Below are positions 9,647 through 19,808 of a stretch of DNA of 64,000 bases, in pieces. The stretch is from Allobrachymonas chironomi DSM 19884 (GTDB taxonomy: Bacteria > Pseudomonadota > Gammaproteobacteria > Burkholderiales > Burkholderiaceae_C), in contig NZ_KB894765.1 of assembly GCF_000374625.1 (NCBI RefSeq), positions 124,001 to 188,000 of the forward strand, read 5' to 3'. The position numbers and the translations under genes were made by a program. Within the stretch, counting starts at the first letter, position 1, and every line of letters begins with the position of its first letter. The notes below the pieces were generated by a model that was not told the origin of the DNA, ran no database searches, and was given only the letters and a program-made list of their open reading frames with translations.

Positions 9647-9997
9647 TTAAAAAGGGTTGTCTCGTGCAATCGGCATGAAGCCCTGAAGGTGGAATACCAG
9701 CCGCGTACTGCTGCTGACACCTGCCCCGCGACGTACCGGCGTGGTCAGAAAGCCGCTGAACCGTGCCGGTTGACCCAGACTGAGGCGATTCAACTGTTCT
9801 GCCATCGGCCCGATAGCGACACACGCCACGCGGGCACTGACCTTGCGCACACTGCCGGCTTCTGGCTGTTCGGAAGTGTGCATCAGCACACCATCGACAA
9901 CCGGGACGCCGGCGGGCGTCATTCGCAAGGGGCCACGTTCGACCAGTTCGGCCGTCAGTTCCAGCTGGTTGACGGCGACAGGTACGGGGGATTCCAC
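9647..9997 (-). CDS. priB: Primosomal replication protein PriB
   Basis: PriB is a single-stranded-DNA-binding OB-fold protein of the PriA-PriB primosome, which reloads DnaB at stalled forks. At 116 residues it has the usual size, and the N-terminal NQLELTAELVERGPLR strand pair and LTTP-R segment fit the family. The start appears to be GTG at 9997, 20 bases after the rpsF stop; no ATG is in frame before the conserved core and the ribosome site is weak. The rpsF-priB-rpsR-rplI order supports the call. Its partner helicase, DnaB, is also in this window. Confidence 0.92.
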   Translation of the reverse strand: MESPVPVAVNQLELTAELVERGPLRMTPAGVPVVDGVLMHTSEQPEAGSVRKVSARVACVAIGPMAEQLNRLSLGQPARFSGFLTTPVRRGAGVSSSTRLVFHLQGFMPIARDNPF

Positions 9998-10017
9998 TCG
10001 CGCTTCTTGACCTGTGA

Positions 10018-10389
10018 TCAGGAAGCGTCAGCCTCGCTGGCTTGCGCGCTCTTGCGCGCTTCTTCGCGTTCGACGGCCTTCATCATGGTGGAAGGAGTCG
10101 TCTCGGCCTTCTTCTTCTGCACAGTCATGTTGCGCAGCACGGCGTCGTTGAACTTGAACGCGTGTTCCAGTTCTGCCATCACGGCCTGGTCAGCTTCGAT
10201 GTTCAGGCACAGGTAGTGCGCCTTGTTCAGCTTGTTGATCTGGTAAGCCAGTTGACGGCGGCCCCAGTCTTCGACGCGATGGATCTTGCCGTTGCCAGCA
10301 GTTACCATGCCCTTGTAGCGTTCCAGCATGGCGGGAACCTGTTCGCTCTGATCCGGGTGGATCAGCAGAATGATCTCGTAATGACGCAT
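10018..10389 (-). CDS. rpsF: 30S ribosomal protein S6
   Basis: S6 pairs with S18 in the 30S platform. The 123-residue protein starts with the family [19 protein letters not shown] and has the conserved [12 protein letters not shown] and [10 protein letters not shown] strands. The tail (residues 95-123) is charged and variable. A clear AAGGAG ribosome site precedes the ATG at 10389, and a promoter with a perfect -10 box is about 70 bases upstream. It is the first gene of the rpsF-priB-rpsR-rplI operon. Confidence 0.98.
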   Translation of the reverse strand: MRHYEIILLIHPDQSEQVPAMLERYKGMVTAGNGKIHRVEDWGRRQLAYQINKLNKAHYLCLNIEADQAVMAELEHAFKFNDAVLRNMTVQKKKAETTPSTMMKAVEREEARKSAQASEADAS

Positions 10390-10455
10390 GAAAACTCCTT
10401 GTGGAAGTAAGCTGCCCGCAGCGCCAGGATGCAGTGCAGCAAGGTGAAACCGTGC

Positions 10456-10485
10456 ATTATAGCCCTTTTATCCGCCAGGGCACAA
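10456..10485 (-). promoter_or_regulatory. Promoter of the rpsF operon
   Basis: On the minus strand TTGTGC (10480-10485) and TATAAT (10456-10461) are separated by 18 bases. Transcription would start near 10449, leaving a leader of about 60 bases before rpsF. A leader of this size is where S6-S18 autoregulatory structures occur in other bacteria, but I could not recognise that motif with confidence. Confidence 0.65.
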
Positions 10486-10527
10486 GGGGTCCATACGCAG
10501 ACACGCGGCATGCACTACAGGCCGTGG

Positions 10528-10980
10528 CTACGCCCTGACAGGATAACGGCTGGAAATGGCAACGCGGTTCCAGGCATTGATCACAATGGCAAGCCACTCG
10601 ATGGCCGCTATTTCCTCACTGGAAAGGCTGGCCGCTGCCTGCTCATAGACCGCATCGGGAACCTGGCCGTCAGACACCAGCGTCACGGCCTCCACGAGCG
10701 CAAGTGCAGCGCGCTCCTTGGGGCTGAAATACCCGGTTTCTTGCCATGCTGGCACCACTGCCACGCGGTCAGCAGATTCTCCGCAAGCCAGCGCATCCCG
10801 CGCATGCAGCCTGACACAAAACGCACATTGGTTGATCTGGGAGGCGCGCAGGCGCAAGAGGTGCGAAAAGCCCTCGGCAATGCCGGCGTTGCTCAAGGCC
10901 TCGGAAGCCAGCCGGTCAAGCTCGACAACCGCCTGGTAGAGCACAGGTGCGGATTTGCCAAGATTCACTCTTTCTGTCAT
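10528..10980 (-). CDS. Carboxymuconolactone decarboxylase/AhpD-like protein
   Basis: A 150-residue all-helical protein of the CMD superfamily. The AhpD-like motif NQCAFCVRLHARDA carries a CxxC pair followed by His four residues on, the arrangement used by AhpD-type thiol hydroperoxidases. The ATG at 10980 is chosen since a GAGGAG site lies seven bases upstream; ATGs at 11007 and 10986 are alternatives. It stands alone between rpsF and ppsA on the same strand. Whether it is a peroxidase or another CMD member cannot be decided from the sequence. Confidence 0.85.
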   Translation of the reverse strand: MTERVNLGKSAPVLYQAVVELDRLASEALSNAGIAEGFSHLLRLRASQINQCAFCVRLHARDALACGESADRVAVVPAWQETGYFSPKERAALALVEAVTLVSDGQVPDAVYEQAAASLSSEEIAAIEWLAIVINAWNRVAISSRYPVRA

Positions 10981-11070
10981 GTCCATTCTCCTCATGAGGT
11001 CGGTCAAGATGGCAGATCAGCTGCCAATGGGATGGGTGCACCATTGCCGGCAGCGCTCCGGCCGGCAAGC

Positions 11071-11096
11071 AAAAGGGCTGCCTTGGCAGCCCTTTT
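11071..11096 (-). terminator. Strong intrinsic terminator after ppsA
   Basis: A perfect 12-base-pair stem (AAAAGGGCTGCC with its complement) has a 2-base gap at the tip. It sits 20 bases beyond the ppsA stop on the minus strand, where the descending arm ends in TTTT, and can also act on the plus strand. Confidence 0.85.
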
Positions 11097-11116
11097 GCAT
11101 CAGGTCCGGAAGGACA

Positions 11117-13510
<2,394 letters not shown>

Positions 13511-13584
13511 AGCATGCTCCAAAAGTTAAACCGGTACCGGGCCTGACCTTTGCTTGTTCTGGTTATGGAGGCAGAAACCCATGG

Positions 13585-13615
13585 CAATACGCGACCGGGT
13601 TGCGGTCGCGTATTG
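13585..13615. repeat. Inverted repeat in the ppsA upstream region
   Basis: Perfect 12-base arms CAATACGCGACC and GGTCGCGTATTG flank a 7-base loop. It lies 75 bases before the ppsA start and about 145 bases after the stop of the NlpE-like gene, both on the minus strand. No T-run follows on either strand, so an operator or leader structure is as likely as a terminator. Confidence 0.7.
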
Positions 13616-13759
13616 TCAAAGCCTGATTGTAGTCCGACTGGGTTTTTTGCGGCAACCCGATCGGGAACGCGAATGGCCCATGAAAGGAAAAACCTGCACT
13701 TGCAGCGAGAAATGCAATGCAGGCTTACCCGGGATAGTTGCCAATAAACGACGATTGGC

Positions 13760-14245
13760 TTACTTGCGCAGCAGGAAGCGGTGGGCCTCGGGACCGGTGA
13801 TGACCTGGCCATCCTTGTCCAGCATGCGCAGCATGGTGTTGGAAATGATGTCGAAGCTGCGGCGCTGGCCCTGCGGATCCAGCGTGATGCGGGTTTCGTT
13901 GGCGTTGAAGGTGAACTGGCCACGCAGCAACTGCTCCGAACCTGAACCCGGCTTGCTGCGCAGCTCGTAGGTAGAGTCCGAGAACAGCGTGAGTGCCAGT
14001 GTCAGGTTCTGCGTGGGATCGGCACAGAGCGGACAGGGCAAGTCACCGCGATAGGTACCAGGCCAGGTGGCAACATCCGTCCCACCGGGAACACGCTCTG
14101 TCTGCGGAATGCGCATCAGGCCGATGGAGCCGAGCACGCTGTCCGTCATGCCCTGCATGCCGGTACAGCCCGCGAGTGCCAACGACATGACAGCCAGACC
14201 TGCAAGCTGCCAGCTGCGACCCTGTTTTCCAACACGTTTAGACAT
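13760..14245 (-). CDS. NlpE-like lipoprotein
   Basis: A 161-residue envelope protein with a basic N-terminus, hydrophobic stretch and lipobox LALAGC, so Cys27 should be lipidated after signal peptidase II cleavage. The mature part has WPGTYRGDLPCPLC (C71 and C74), the CxxC-containing start of the NlpE N-terminal domain, followed by beta-strand repeats ending in HRFLLRK. NlpE in E. coli senses surface contact and copper and signals to CpxA; that role is not shown here, and the C-terminal OB-fold domain of full NlpE is missing. No Cpx genes are near. Confidence 0.8.
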   Translation of the reverse strand: MSKRVGKQGRSWQLAGLAVMSLALAGCTGMQGMTDSVLGSIGLMRIPQTERVPGGTDVATWPGTYRGDLPCPLCADPTQNLTLALTLFSDSTYELRSKPGSGSEQLLRGQFTFNANETRITLDPQGQRRSFDIISNTMLRMLDKDGQVITGPEAHRFLLRK

Positions 14246-14295
14246 GACGATCTCCCTTTATGCAGTTTTTGGCCGATTCTACACAGACTGACACC

Positions 14296-14314
14296 CCCGT
14301 CCGTGTCGGACGGG
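14296..14314. repeat. Short inverted repeat between thrC and the NlpE-like gene
   Basis: Arms CCCGTCCG and CGGACGGG pair over eight GC-rich base pairs with a 3-base loop, about 30 bases after the thrC stop. No T-run follows, so it is only a candidate transcription end for the alaA-hom-thrC operon. Confidence 0.5.
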
Positions 14315-14346
14315 AGCGCAAGTGTGCACTACGGCACGAAACCGCT

Positions 14347-15774
14347 TCAATCGCAGGCAGCGACGATCAGCTGCTGGATGCGGGCGGCATCTGCCGGCAC
14401 CACCTGTACGCGGCGCGGCAGGGCTTCCAGGCCGGCGAAACGTTCCGGCATGTCCGGCTTGCGGCCCAGGGCTTCCTCGATGGTCTCGGCAAACTTGATC
14501 GGCAAGGCGGTTTCCAGCACGATCATGGGCACGCCCTGCTCCAGGTGTTCGCGCGCCACCTTCACGCCATCGGCAGTGTGGGTATCGATCATCTGGCCCA
14601 GACGCTGGTAGCAGTCGCGGATCGTGTCCAGGCGGTCGGCATGGGTACTGGAACCGCTGACAAAACCGTAACGCTGTGCCGCCAGCGGGAAAGCCGGATC
14701 CTGGCTCAGATCAAACTGGCCCTGCTGGCCCAACGCCTTGCCGAACAGCTCGGCAGTACGCCTGGCATCGCGGCCCAGCAGGTCGAACACGAAGCGCTCG
14801 AAGTTGCTGGCCTTGCTGATGTCCATGGACGGGCTGGAGGTTTCGTGCGTATCGGCACTGCCGCGCACGCGGTAGACGCCAGTGCGGAAAAACTCGTCCA
14901 GCACATCGTTTTCGTTGGTGGCCACCACCAGCTGGCGGATCGGCAGGCCCATCATGCGCGCCACATGGCCGGCACAGATGTTGCCGAAGTTGCCACTGGG
15001 CACGGTAAAGCTGACCTGCTGCTGGCTGTTCTGCGTCACCTGGAAATAGCCGGCGAAGTAGTACACCACCTGCGCCAGCAGACGCGCCCAGTTGATCGAG
15101 TTGACGGTACCGATCTTGTACTGGCGCTTGAACTCCAGGTCGTTGCTCACGGCCTTGACGATGTCCTGGCAGTCATCGAACACGCCTTCGACCGCCAGGT
15201 TATGGATGTTTTCGTCCTGCAGGCTGAACATCTGGGCCTGCTGGAAGGCGCTCATGCGGCCATGCGGGCTCAGCATGAACACGCGCACGCCCTGTTTGCC
15301 GCGCATGGCGTACTCGGCTGCACTGCCGGTATCGCCGCTGGTGGCTCCCAGGATGTTGAGCTGCTCGCCACGGCGACCCAGTTCGTATTCGAACAGGTTG
15401 CCCAGCAGCTGCATCGCCATGTCCTTGAAGGCAATCGTCGGACCGTTGGACAGGCCCTCGATGTACAGATCGCCTTCCAGCTGGCGTACCGGCGTGATCT
15501 GTTCGGTGCCGAAGACTGCAGCGGTATAGGTCTTGTCGCAGATCGCCTTCAGGTCATCAGCCGGAATGTCGCTGATGTAGCGCGACAGGATGGCAAAAGC
15601 CAGTGCGGCATAGCCCTGCTCGCGGTACAGCGTGCGCCAGGCTTCCAGCGTGGCGACATCGACTTGCGGGTAGGCCGTGGGCAGGTACAGGCCGCCATCG
15701 GGAGCCAGGCCTTCGAGCAGGATTTCGCAGAAGGTGCGCGGCACCGAGTTGCCGCGGGTAGACAGATAGTACAT
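14347..15774 (-). CDS. thrC: Threonine synthase
   Basis: ThrC converts O-phosphohomoserine to threonine with pyridoxal phosphate. The 475-residue protein has the long class form; it opens with MYYLSTRGN, has FKDMAMQLLG, whose Lys is the expected cofactor lysine, and GATSGDTGSAAEYA for phosphate binding. It starts one base after the hom stop, so the two are clearly co-transcribed, and it is the last gene of alaA-hom-thrC. Confidence 0.96.
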   Translation of the reverse strand: MYYLSTRGNSVPRTFCEILLEGLAPDGGLYLPTAYPQVDVATLEAWRTLYREQGYAALAFAILSRYISDIPADDLKAICDKTYTAAVFGTEQITPVRQLEGDLYIEGLSNGPTIAFKDMAMQLLGNLFEYELGRRGEQLNILGATSGDTGSAAEYAMRGKQGVRVFMLSPHGRMSAFQQAQMFSLQDENIHNLAVEGVFDDCQDIVKAVSNDLEFKRQYKIGTVNSINWARLLAQVVYYFAGYFQVTQNSQQQVSFTVPSGNFGNICAGHVARMMGLPIRQLVVATNENDVLDEFFRTGVYRVRGSADTHETSSPSMDISKASNFERFVFDLLGRDARRTAELFGKALGQQGQFDLSQDPAFPLAAQRYGFVSGSSTHADRLDTIRDCYQRLGQMIDTHTADGVKVAREHLEQGVPMIVLETALPIKFAETIEEALGRKPDMPERFAGLEALPRRVQVVPADAARIQQLIVAACD

Positions 15775-15775
15775 A

Positions 15776-17101
15776 TCAGTTCAGCTCTTCCTTGCGGATA
15801 CGCACGATGGGTTGCAGCACGCTGGGCAGGGCCTGCATGGCGGCCAGGGCCTGGTTCATGCTGGCTTCCTGGCATTCGTGGGTCAGGATCACCAGATCCG
15901 TCTGGTTGGTTTCCTCGCCGCCCACCTGGTCGGATTCGGCCTGGCGCATGGCGTCGATGCTGATGCCCAGATCGGACAGGATGGTGGCAATGCGCGCCAG
16001 CACGCCCGGCTCGTCGGACACGCGCAGGCGCAGGTAGTAGCTGGTCACGACCTCGTCCATTGGCAGGATTGCCAGATCCGTCTGCATGGCATCGTGCTGG
16101 AACGCCAGGTGCGGCACGCGGTTGGCCGGGTCGGAAGTGTGCATGCGCGTCACGTCGACCAGATCGGCGATGACGGCGCTGGCGGTGGGCTCGCTGCCGG
16201 CGCCCTTGCCGTAGTACAGCGTGGTACCGACGGCATCCCCGTTCACCACCACGGCGTTCATCGCACCTTCCACATTGGCGATCAGGCGCTTGGCCGGCAC
16301 CAGCGTCGGGTGCACGCGCAGCTCCACGCCCTGTGCGGTGCGGCGCGTGATGCCCAGCAGCTTGATGCGATAACCCAGGCGCTCGGCATAGCGGATGTCG
16401 GCGGCGCCCAGTTGGGTGATGCCTTCGATATAGGCCTTGTCGAACTGCACGTCCACGCCAAAGGCGATGGCGCTCATCAGCGCGACCTTGTGCGCCGCGT
16501 CCACGCCTTCGATGTCGAAGGTCGGGTCGGCTTCGGCGTAGCCCAGACGTTGCGCCTCTTTCAGCACCACGTCAAAGTCCAGGCCCTTGTCACGCATCTC
16601 GGACAGGATGAAGTTGGTGGTGCCGTTGATGATGCCGGCAATCCACTCGATGCGGTTGGCCGTCAGGCCTTCGCGCAACGCCTTGATGATCGGAATGCCA
16701 CCGGCCACGGCCGCCTCGAAGGCCACCATCACGCCCTTGCGCTGGGCCGCAGCAAAGATCTCGGTGCCATGCACGGCCAGCAGCGCCTTGTTGGCCGTGA
16801 CCACATGCTTGCCGTTCTCGATCGCCTGCATGACCAGGTCCTTCGCCACGGTGTAGCCACCGATCAACTCGATCACGATATCGATATCGGGACGCTGGAC
16901 CAGTTCGAAGGCATCCGCCACGACCTCGGTGGAAGCGTCCACCAGGCTACGCGCACGCTCGACATCGCGATCGGCGACAACGGCAATTTCGATGCCGCGA
17001 CCGGCACGTGCCTTGATGACAGACTGGTTGCGATTCAGGACGTTGTATACGCCACTGCCTACCGTGCCAATGCCCAGCAGGCCCACTTTGATCGGATTCA
17101 T
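15776..17101 (-). CDS. hom: Homoserine dehydrogenase
   Basis: Hom reduces aspartate semialdehyde to homoserine using NAD(P)H, at the branch to threonine and methionine. The 441-residue protein has the nucleotide-binding GLLGIGTVGSGV at its start, the catalytic region with GIINGTTNFIL and EAQRLGYAEADPTFDIEG, and a C-terminal ACT domain (from about YYLRLRVSDEPGVLARI), which usually gives threonine feedback inhibition. It is monofunctional, with no aspartokinase domain. It lies 36 bases after alaA and one base before thrC. Confidence 0.96.
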   Translation of the reverse strand: MNPIKVGLLGIGTVGSGVYNVLNRNQSVIKARAGRGIEIAVVADRDVERARSLVDASTEVVADAFELVQRPDIDIVIELIGGYTVAKDLVMQAIENGKHVVTANKALLAVHGTEIFAAAQRKGVMVAFEAAVAGGIPIIKALREGLTANRIEWIAGIINGTTNFILSEMRDKGLDFDVVLKEAQRLGYAEADPTFDIEGVDAAHKVALMSAIAFGVDVQFDKAYIEGITQLGAADIRYAERLGYRIKLLGITRRTAQGVELRVHPTLVPAKRLIANVEGAMNAVVVNGDAVGTTLYYGKGAGSEPTASAVIADLVDVTRMHTSDPANRVPHLAFQHDAMQTDLAILPMDEVVTSYYLRLRVSDEPGVLARIATILSDLGISIDAMRQAESDQVGGEETNQTDLVILTHECQEASMNQALAAMQALPSVLQPIVRIRKEELN

Positions 17102-17137
17102 GTTTCTAGCTTCTGGTTGAAAAGTCGTTGGAGAAAA

Positions 17138-18370
17138 TCAGGATTTGGCACCATGGCGCTTGCGGTAGGCCTCCAGGAAACGCGCCAGGCGCTGGATGGC
17201 TTCGCGCAGCGCGTCTTCCTGCGGCAGGAACACGATGCGGAAATGCTGGTTGTCGTGGTAATTGAAACCGGAGCCCTGCACCAGCATCACGCGGGTGGCC
17301 TGCAGCACCTCGAGGAAGAACTGGCGGTCATCCTGAATCGGGTACACGTCAGGATCGAGCCTGGGGAACATGTACAGCGCCGCCTTGGGCTTGACACAGC
17401 TGACACCCGGAATCTGCATGATCAGCTCATAGGCCAGATCGCGCTGGCGGCGCAGGCGACCGCCCTCGCCTACCAGGTCCTTGATGCTCTGGTAGCCCCC
17501 CAGCGCCGTCTGGATCGCCCACTGGCCGGGCACGTTGGAGCCCAGCTTGATGTTGGCCAGCATGTTCAGGCCCTCGATGAAGTCCTGGGCCACCGACTTG
17601 TCACCGGAGATGACCATCCAGCCGGCACGGAAGCCGCAACTGCGGTAGGCCTTGGACAGCGAGTTGAAGGTCAGCGTCAGCACATCGGTGGACAGCGAAG
17701 CCATGGCGGTATGCCTGACACCGTCATACAGCACCTTGTCGTAGACCTCGTCGGCCATCAGTACCAGATTGTGCTCGCGCGCGATCTCGATGATGCCCAG
17801 CAGCAGCTCATTGGAATACAGCGCGCCCGTCGGGTTGTTCGGGTTGATGACGACAATGCCCTTGGTGCGCGGCGTGATCTTGCTGCGGATGTCGTCCAGG
17901 TCGGGCATCCAATCGTTGTTCTCGTCACACAGGTAATGCACCGGCTTGCCGCCTGCCAGCGAGGTGGAGGCGGTCCAGAGCGGATAGTCGGGCGAAGGCA
18001 CCAGCAGTTCGTCACCGTCATTGAGCAGGGCCATGGTGGCCATGATGATCAGGTCGCTGGCACCGTTGCCCAGGTAGATGTCCTCGAGCGTGACACCCTG
18101 CACGCCCTGCTGCTGCGAGTAGTGCATCACCGCCTTGCGCGCGGCAAAAATGCCCTTGCTGTCGGAGTAGCCGGCGGAATCGGGCAGGTTGCGGATCATG
18201 TCGGCCACGATTTCCTCGGGCGGTTCGAAGCCGAACGGCGCCAGGTTGCCGATATTCAGCTTGATGATCTTCTGGCCCTCGTCTTCCATCTTGCGCGCCG
18301 CGTCCACGATGGGACCACGCACATCGTAGAGGACATTGGCAAGCTTGGAGGATTTGGCTATGGTCTTCAC
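17138..18370 (-). CDS. alaA: Glutamate-pyruvate aminotransferase AlaA
   Basis: A 410-residue class I/II aminotransferase that closely matches E. coli AlaA, which makes alanine from pyruvate and glutamate. Visible marks are SSKLANVLYDVRGP at the N-terminus, PNNPTGALYS, ADEVYDK and the cofactor lysine in SLSKAYR. The early motif reads GNLAPFGF, where E. coli has GNPAPFGF. It is first in the alaA-hom-thrC operon, an arrangement well conserved in Betaproteobacteria, and is divergent from the Mth938-like gene. Confidence 0.93.
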   Translation of the reverse strand: MKTIAKSSKLANVLYDVRGPIVDAARKMEDEGQKIIKLNIGNLAPFGFEPPEEIVADMIRNLPDSAGYSDSKGIFAARKAVMHYSQQQGVQGVTLEDIYLGNGASDLIIMATMALLNDGDELLVPSPDYPLWTASTSLAGGKPVHYLCDENNDWMPDLDDIRSKITPRTKGIVVINPNNPTGALYSNELLLGIIEIAREHNLVLMADEVYDKVLYDGVRHTAMASLSTDVLTLTFNSLSKAYRSCGFRAGWMVISGDKSVAQDFIEGLNMLANIKLGSNVPGQWAIQTALGGYQSIKDLVGEGGRLRRQRDLAYELIMQIPGVSCVKPKAALYMFPRLDPDVYPIQDDRQFFLEVLQATRVMLVQGSGFNYHDNQHFRIVFLPQEDALREAIQRLARFLEAYRKRHGAKS

Positions 18371-18495
18371 ACCGGCTCCTGTAGGAAATTCAGGGGAAAA
18401 CTATAATTTGACCACATTTTGACGATGGACTGCCGGCTTGCCGCTTCTTGACCGGCTGCCCGCTCCGCTTTCCCCGCCTCAACCGGACATCCTCC

Positions 18496-18876
18496 ATGAA
18501 ATTCGTACCCGACCAGATGGACGTACCCGCCATCACCGCCCATGGCCCGGGCTGGGTGGCCGTCAATGGCCAGCCGTTTGACCATCACCTGCTGCTGACG
18601 GCCCAGGGCCTGCTGCAACCCTGGGCCTGCCCCGGCTTTGACCAGCTGGATACGGAGCACTTCCGCCAGCTGGCCGACATGCCCTGCGAATTGGTGCTGC
18701 TCGGAACCGGCGAGCGCCTGCGCTTTCTGCACCCCTCGATCACGGCCCCGCTGATGGCACGCGGCATCGGCATCGAAACCATGGACACCGCAGCCGCCTG
18801 CCGCACCTACAACTTCCTGGCCGGCGAAGGCCGGCGCGTGCTGGCCGCCCTGCTGGTGGATGCCCCGGTGCTGTAA
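18496..18876 (+). CDS. Mth938-like domain protein (DUF498)
   Basis: A 126-residue protein of the Mth938/DUF498 fold, found in bacteria, archaea and as the mitochondrial NDUFAF3 relative. The opening MKFVPDQ and the AHGPGWVAVNG segment are typical of the betaproteobacterial branch, and the family core VLLGTGERLRFLHP follows. The ATG at 18496 is chosen by these homologous N-termini; the open frame extends 16 codons upstream without support. It is divergent from alaA, sharing a 125-base intergenic region that contains a TATAAT sequence at 18402-18407. Molecular function is unknown. Confidence 0.85.
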   Translation: MKFVPDQMDVPAITAHGPGWVAVNGQPFDHHLLLTAQGLLQPWACPGFDQLDTEHFRQLADMPCELVLLGTGERLRFLHPSITAPLMARGIGIETMDTAAACRTYNFLAGEGRRVLAALLVDAPVL

Positions 18877-19080
18877 CAAGGGCTTTCACCCTCGCATGCA
18901 CTTGTGATGATTTTCGTTTAAAATAGAGGTTTCGATGGCGCTTGGCTGCCTCAGCCTGCGCCAGTCAGCTGGCCAAGGCTTGCCAGCTACAGTGCCACTC
19001 GTGCATCCCTACGGCGGCATGTCCGTGTCGCCGCATCCGACCATGCCCGAGTCGTCTTTAGGAAAGAGATCAATAACACA

Positions 19081-19569
19081 ATGGCAATCGTCGTAGACAA
19101 GCTGATCCCCGAATTCGAAGCCAACGCCACGAACGACGTCAAGGTCAGCAATACCTCCCATACCGGCCAGATTCTGGTCCTGTTTTTCTACCCCAAGGAC
19201 AACACCCCTGGCTGCACCACCGAAGCCATGGAGTTCCGTGACCAGTACGAAGCCTTCGAGCAGGCTGGTGCCGTGGTGTTTGGCGTATCGCGCGACAACA
19301 TGGGTTCGCACGACGGCTTCAAGGAGAAGCTGGGCCTGCCCTATGAACTGATTGCCGATACCGAAGAGAAAATGTGCCACATGTTCGGCGTAGTCAAGAA
19401 CAAGATCATGTACGGCAAGAAGGTCAAGGGCATCGAGCGCAGCACCTTCCTGATCGGCCCCGATGGCGTGCTGCGTCAGGAATGGCGTGGCGTCAAGGTC
19501 GCCGGCCACGTGGACGCCGTGCTGCAGGCCGTGAAGGAACTCAAGGAGTCCCTGGCAACCGCCGAGTAA
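19081..19569 (+). CDS. bcp: Peroxiredoxin of the Bcp/PrxQ family
   Basis: A 162-residue thiol peroxidase that reduces hydroperoxides. The peroxidatic cysteine is C45 in YPKDNTPGCTTEA. The cysteine usually found five residues later in many Bcp proteins is replaced by Met50; another cysteine, C99 in EEKMCHMFGV, lies in the position of the alternative resolving cysteine described for some PrxQ enzymes. A GGAAAGAG ribosome site stands about ten bases before the ATG. The gene is alone, with a strong terminator after it and 204 bases of upstream DNA in which I see no convincing promoter. Confidence 0.93.
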   Translation: MAIVVDKLIPEFEANATNDVKVSNTSHTGQILVLFFYPKDNTPGCTTEAMEFRDQYEAFEQAGAVVFGVSRDNMGSHDGFKEKLGLPYELIADTEEKMCHMFGVVKNKIMYGKKVKGIERSTFLIGPDGVLRQEWRGVKVAGHVDAVLQAVKELKESLATAE

Positions 19570-19601
19570 ACTCCATCTGGCTTCATTGCCAGATAGCCAA
19601 G

Positions 19602-19627
19602 AGCGCCTGCCCTGCAGGCGCTTTTTT
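19602..19627 (+). terminator. Intrinsic terminator after bcp
   Basis: A 9-base-pair stem (AGCGCCTGC with GCAGGCGCT) around a 3-base loop is followed directly by a run of T. It begins 33 bases after the bcp stop. A smaller hairpin with arms ATCTGGC and GCCAGAT precedes it. Confidence 0.9.
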
Positions 19628-19808
19628 CATGGGCATTTTCCCGCACACCATCCGGCCGGCCTGACGCCCGGTTGCAAATATGACTGCTGCATGACGGCAT
19701 TCTGCAAGCCAGCATGTATATTAGGTCTGTGTGAAACGCCTAGCGTCGTGTTTCGCAGGGCGTGCGCCAGACGCATGCATGTTCAACCTGTTTTCCGCAC
19801 ACCTATAC

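Noticed and set aside
10390-10440. Pairing between CCTTG in the rpsF leader and the AAGGAG ribosome site
   Set aside because: Only five base pairs can form, too weak to claim regulation.
13550-13747. A 65-codon plus-strand open frame over the ppsA upstream region
   Set aside because: No ribosome site or recognisable sequence, and it crosses the inverted repeat; likely random.
17138-18370. GNLAPFGF in AlaA in place of GNPAPFGF
   Set aside because: The change is conservative in place and may be the norm for betaproteobacterial AlaA; without an alignment it is not evidence of altered function.
18902-18924. A possible bcp promoter, TTGTGA and TAAAAT
   Set aside because: The spacing is only 11 bases, too short for a standard sigma-70 promoter.
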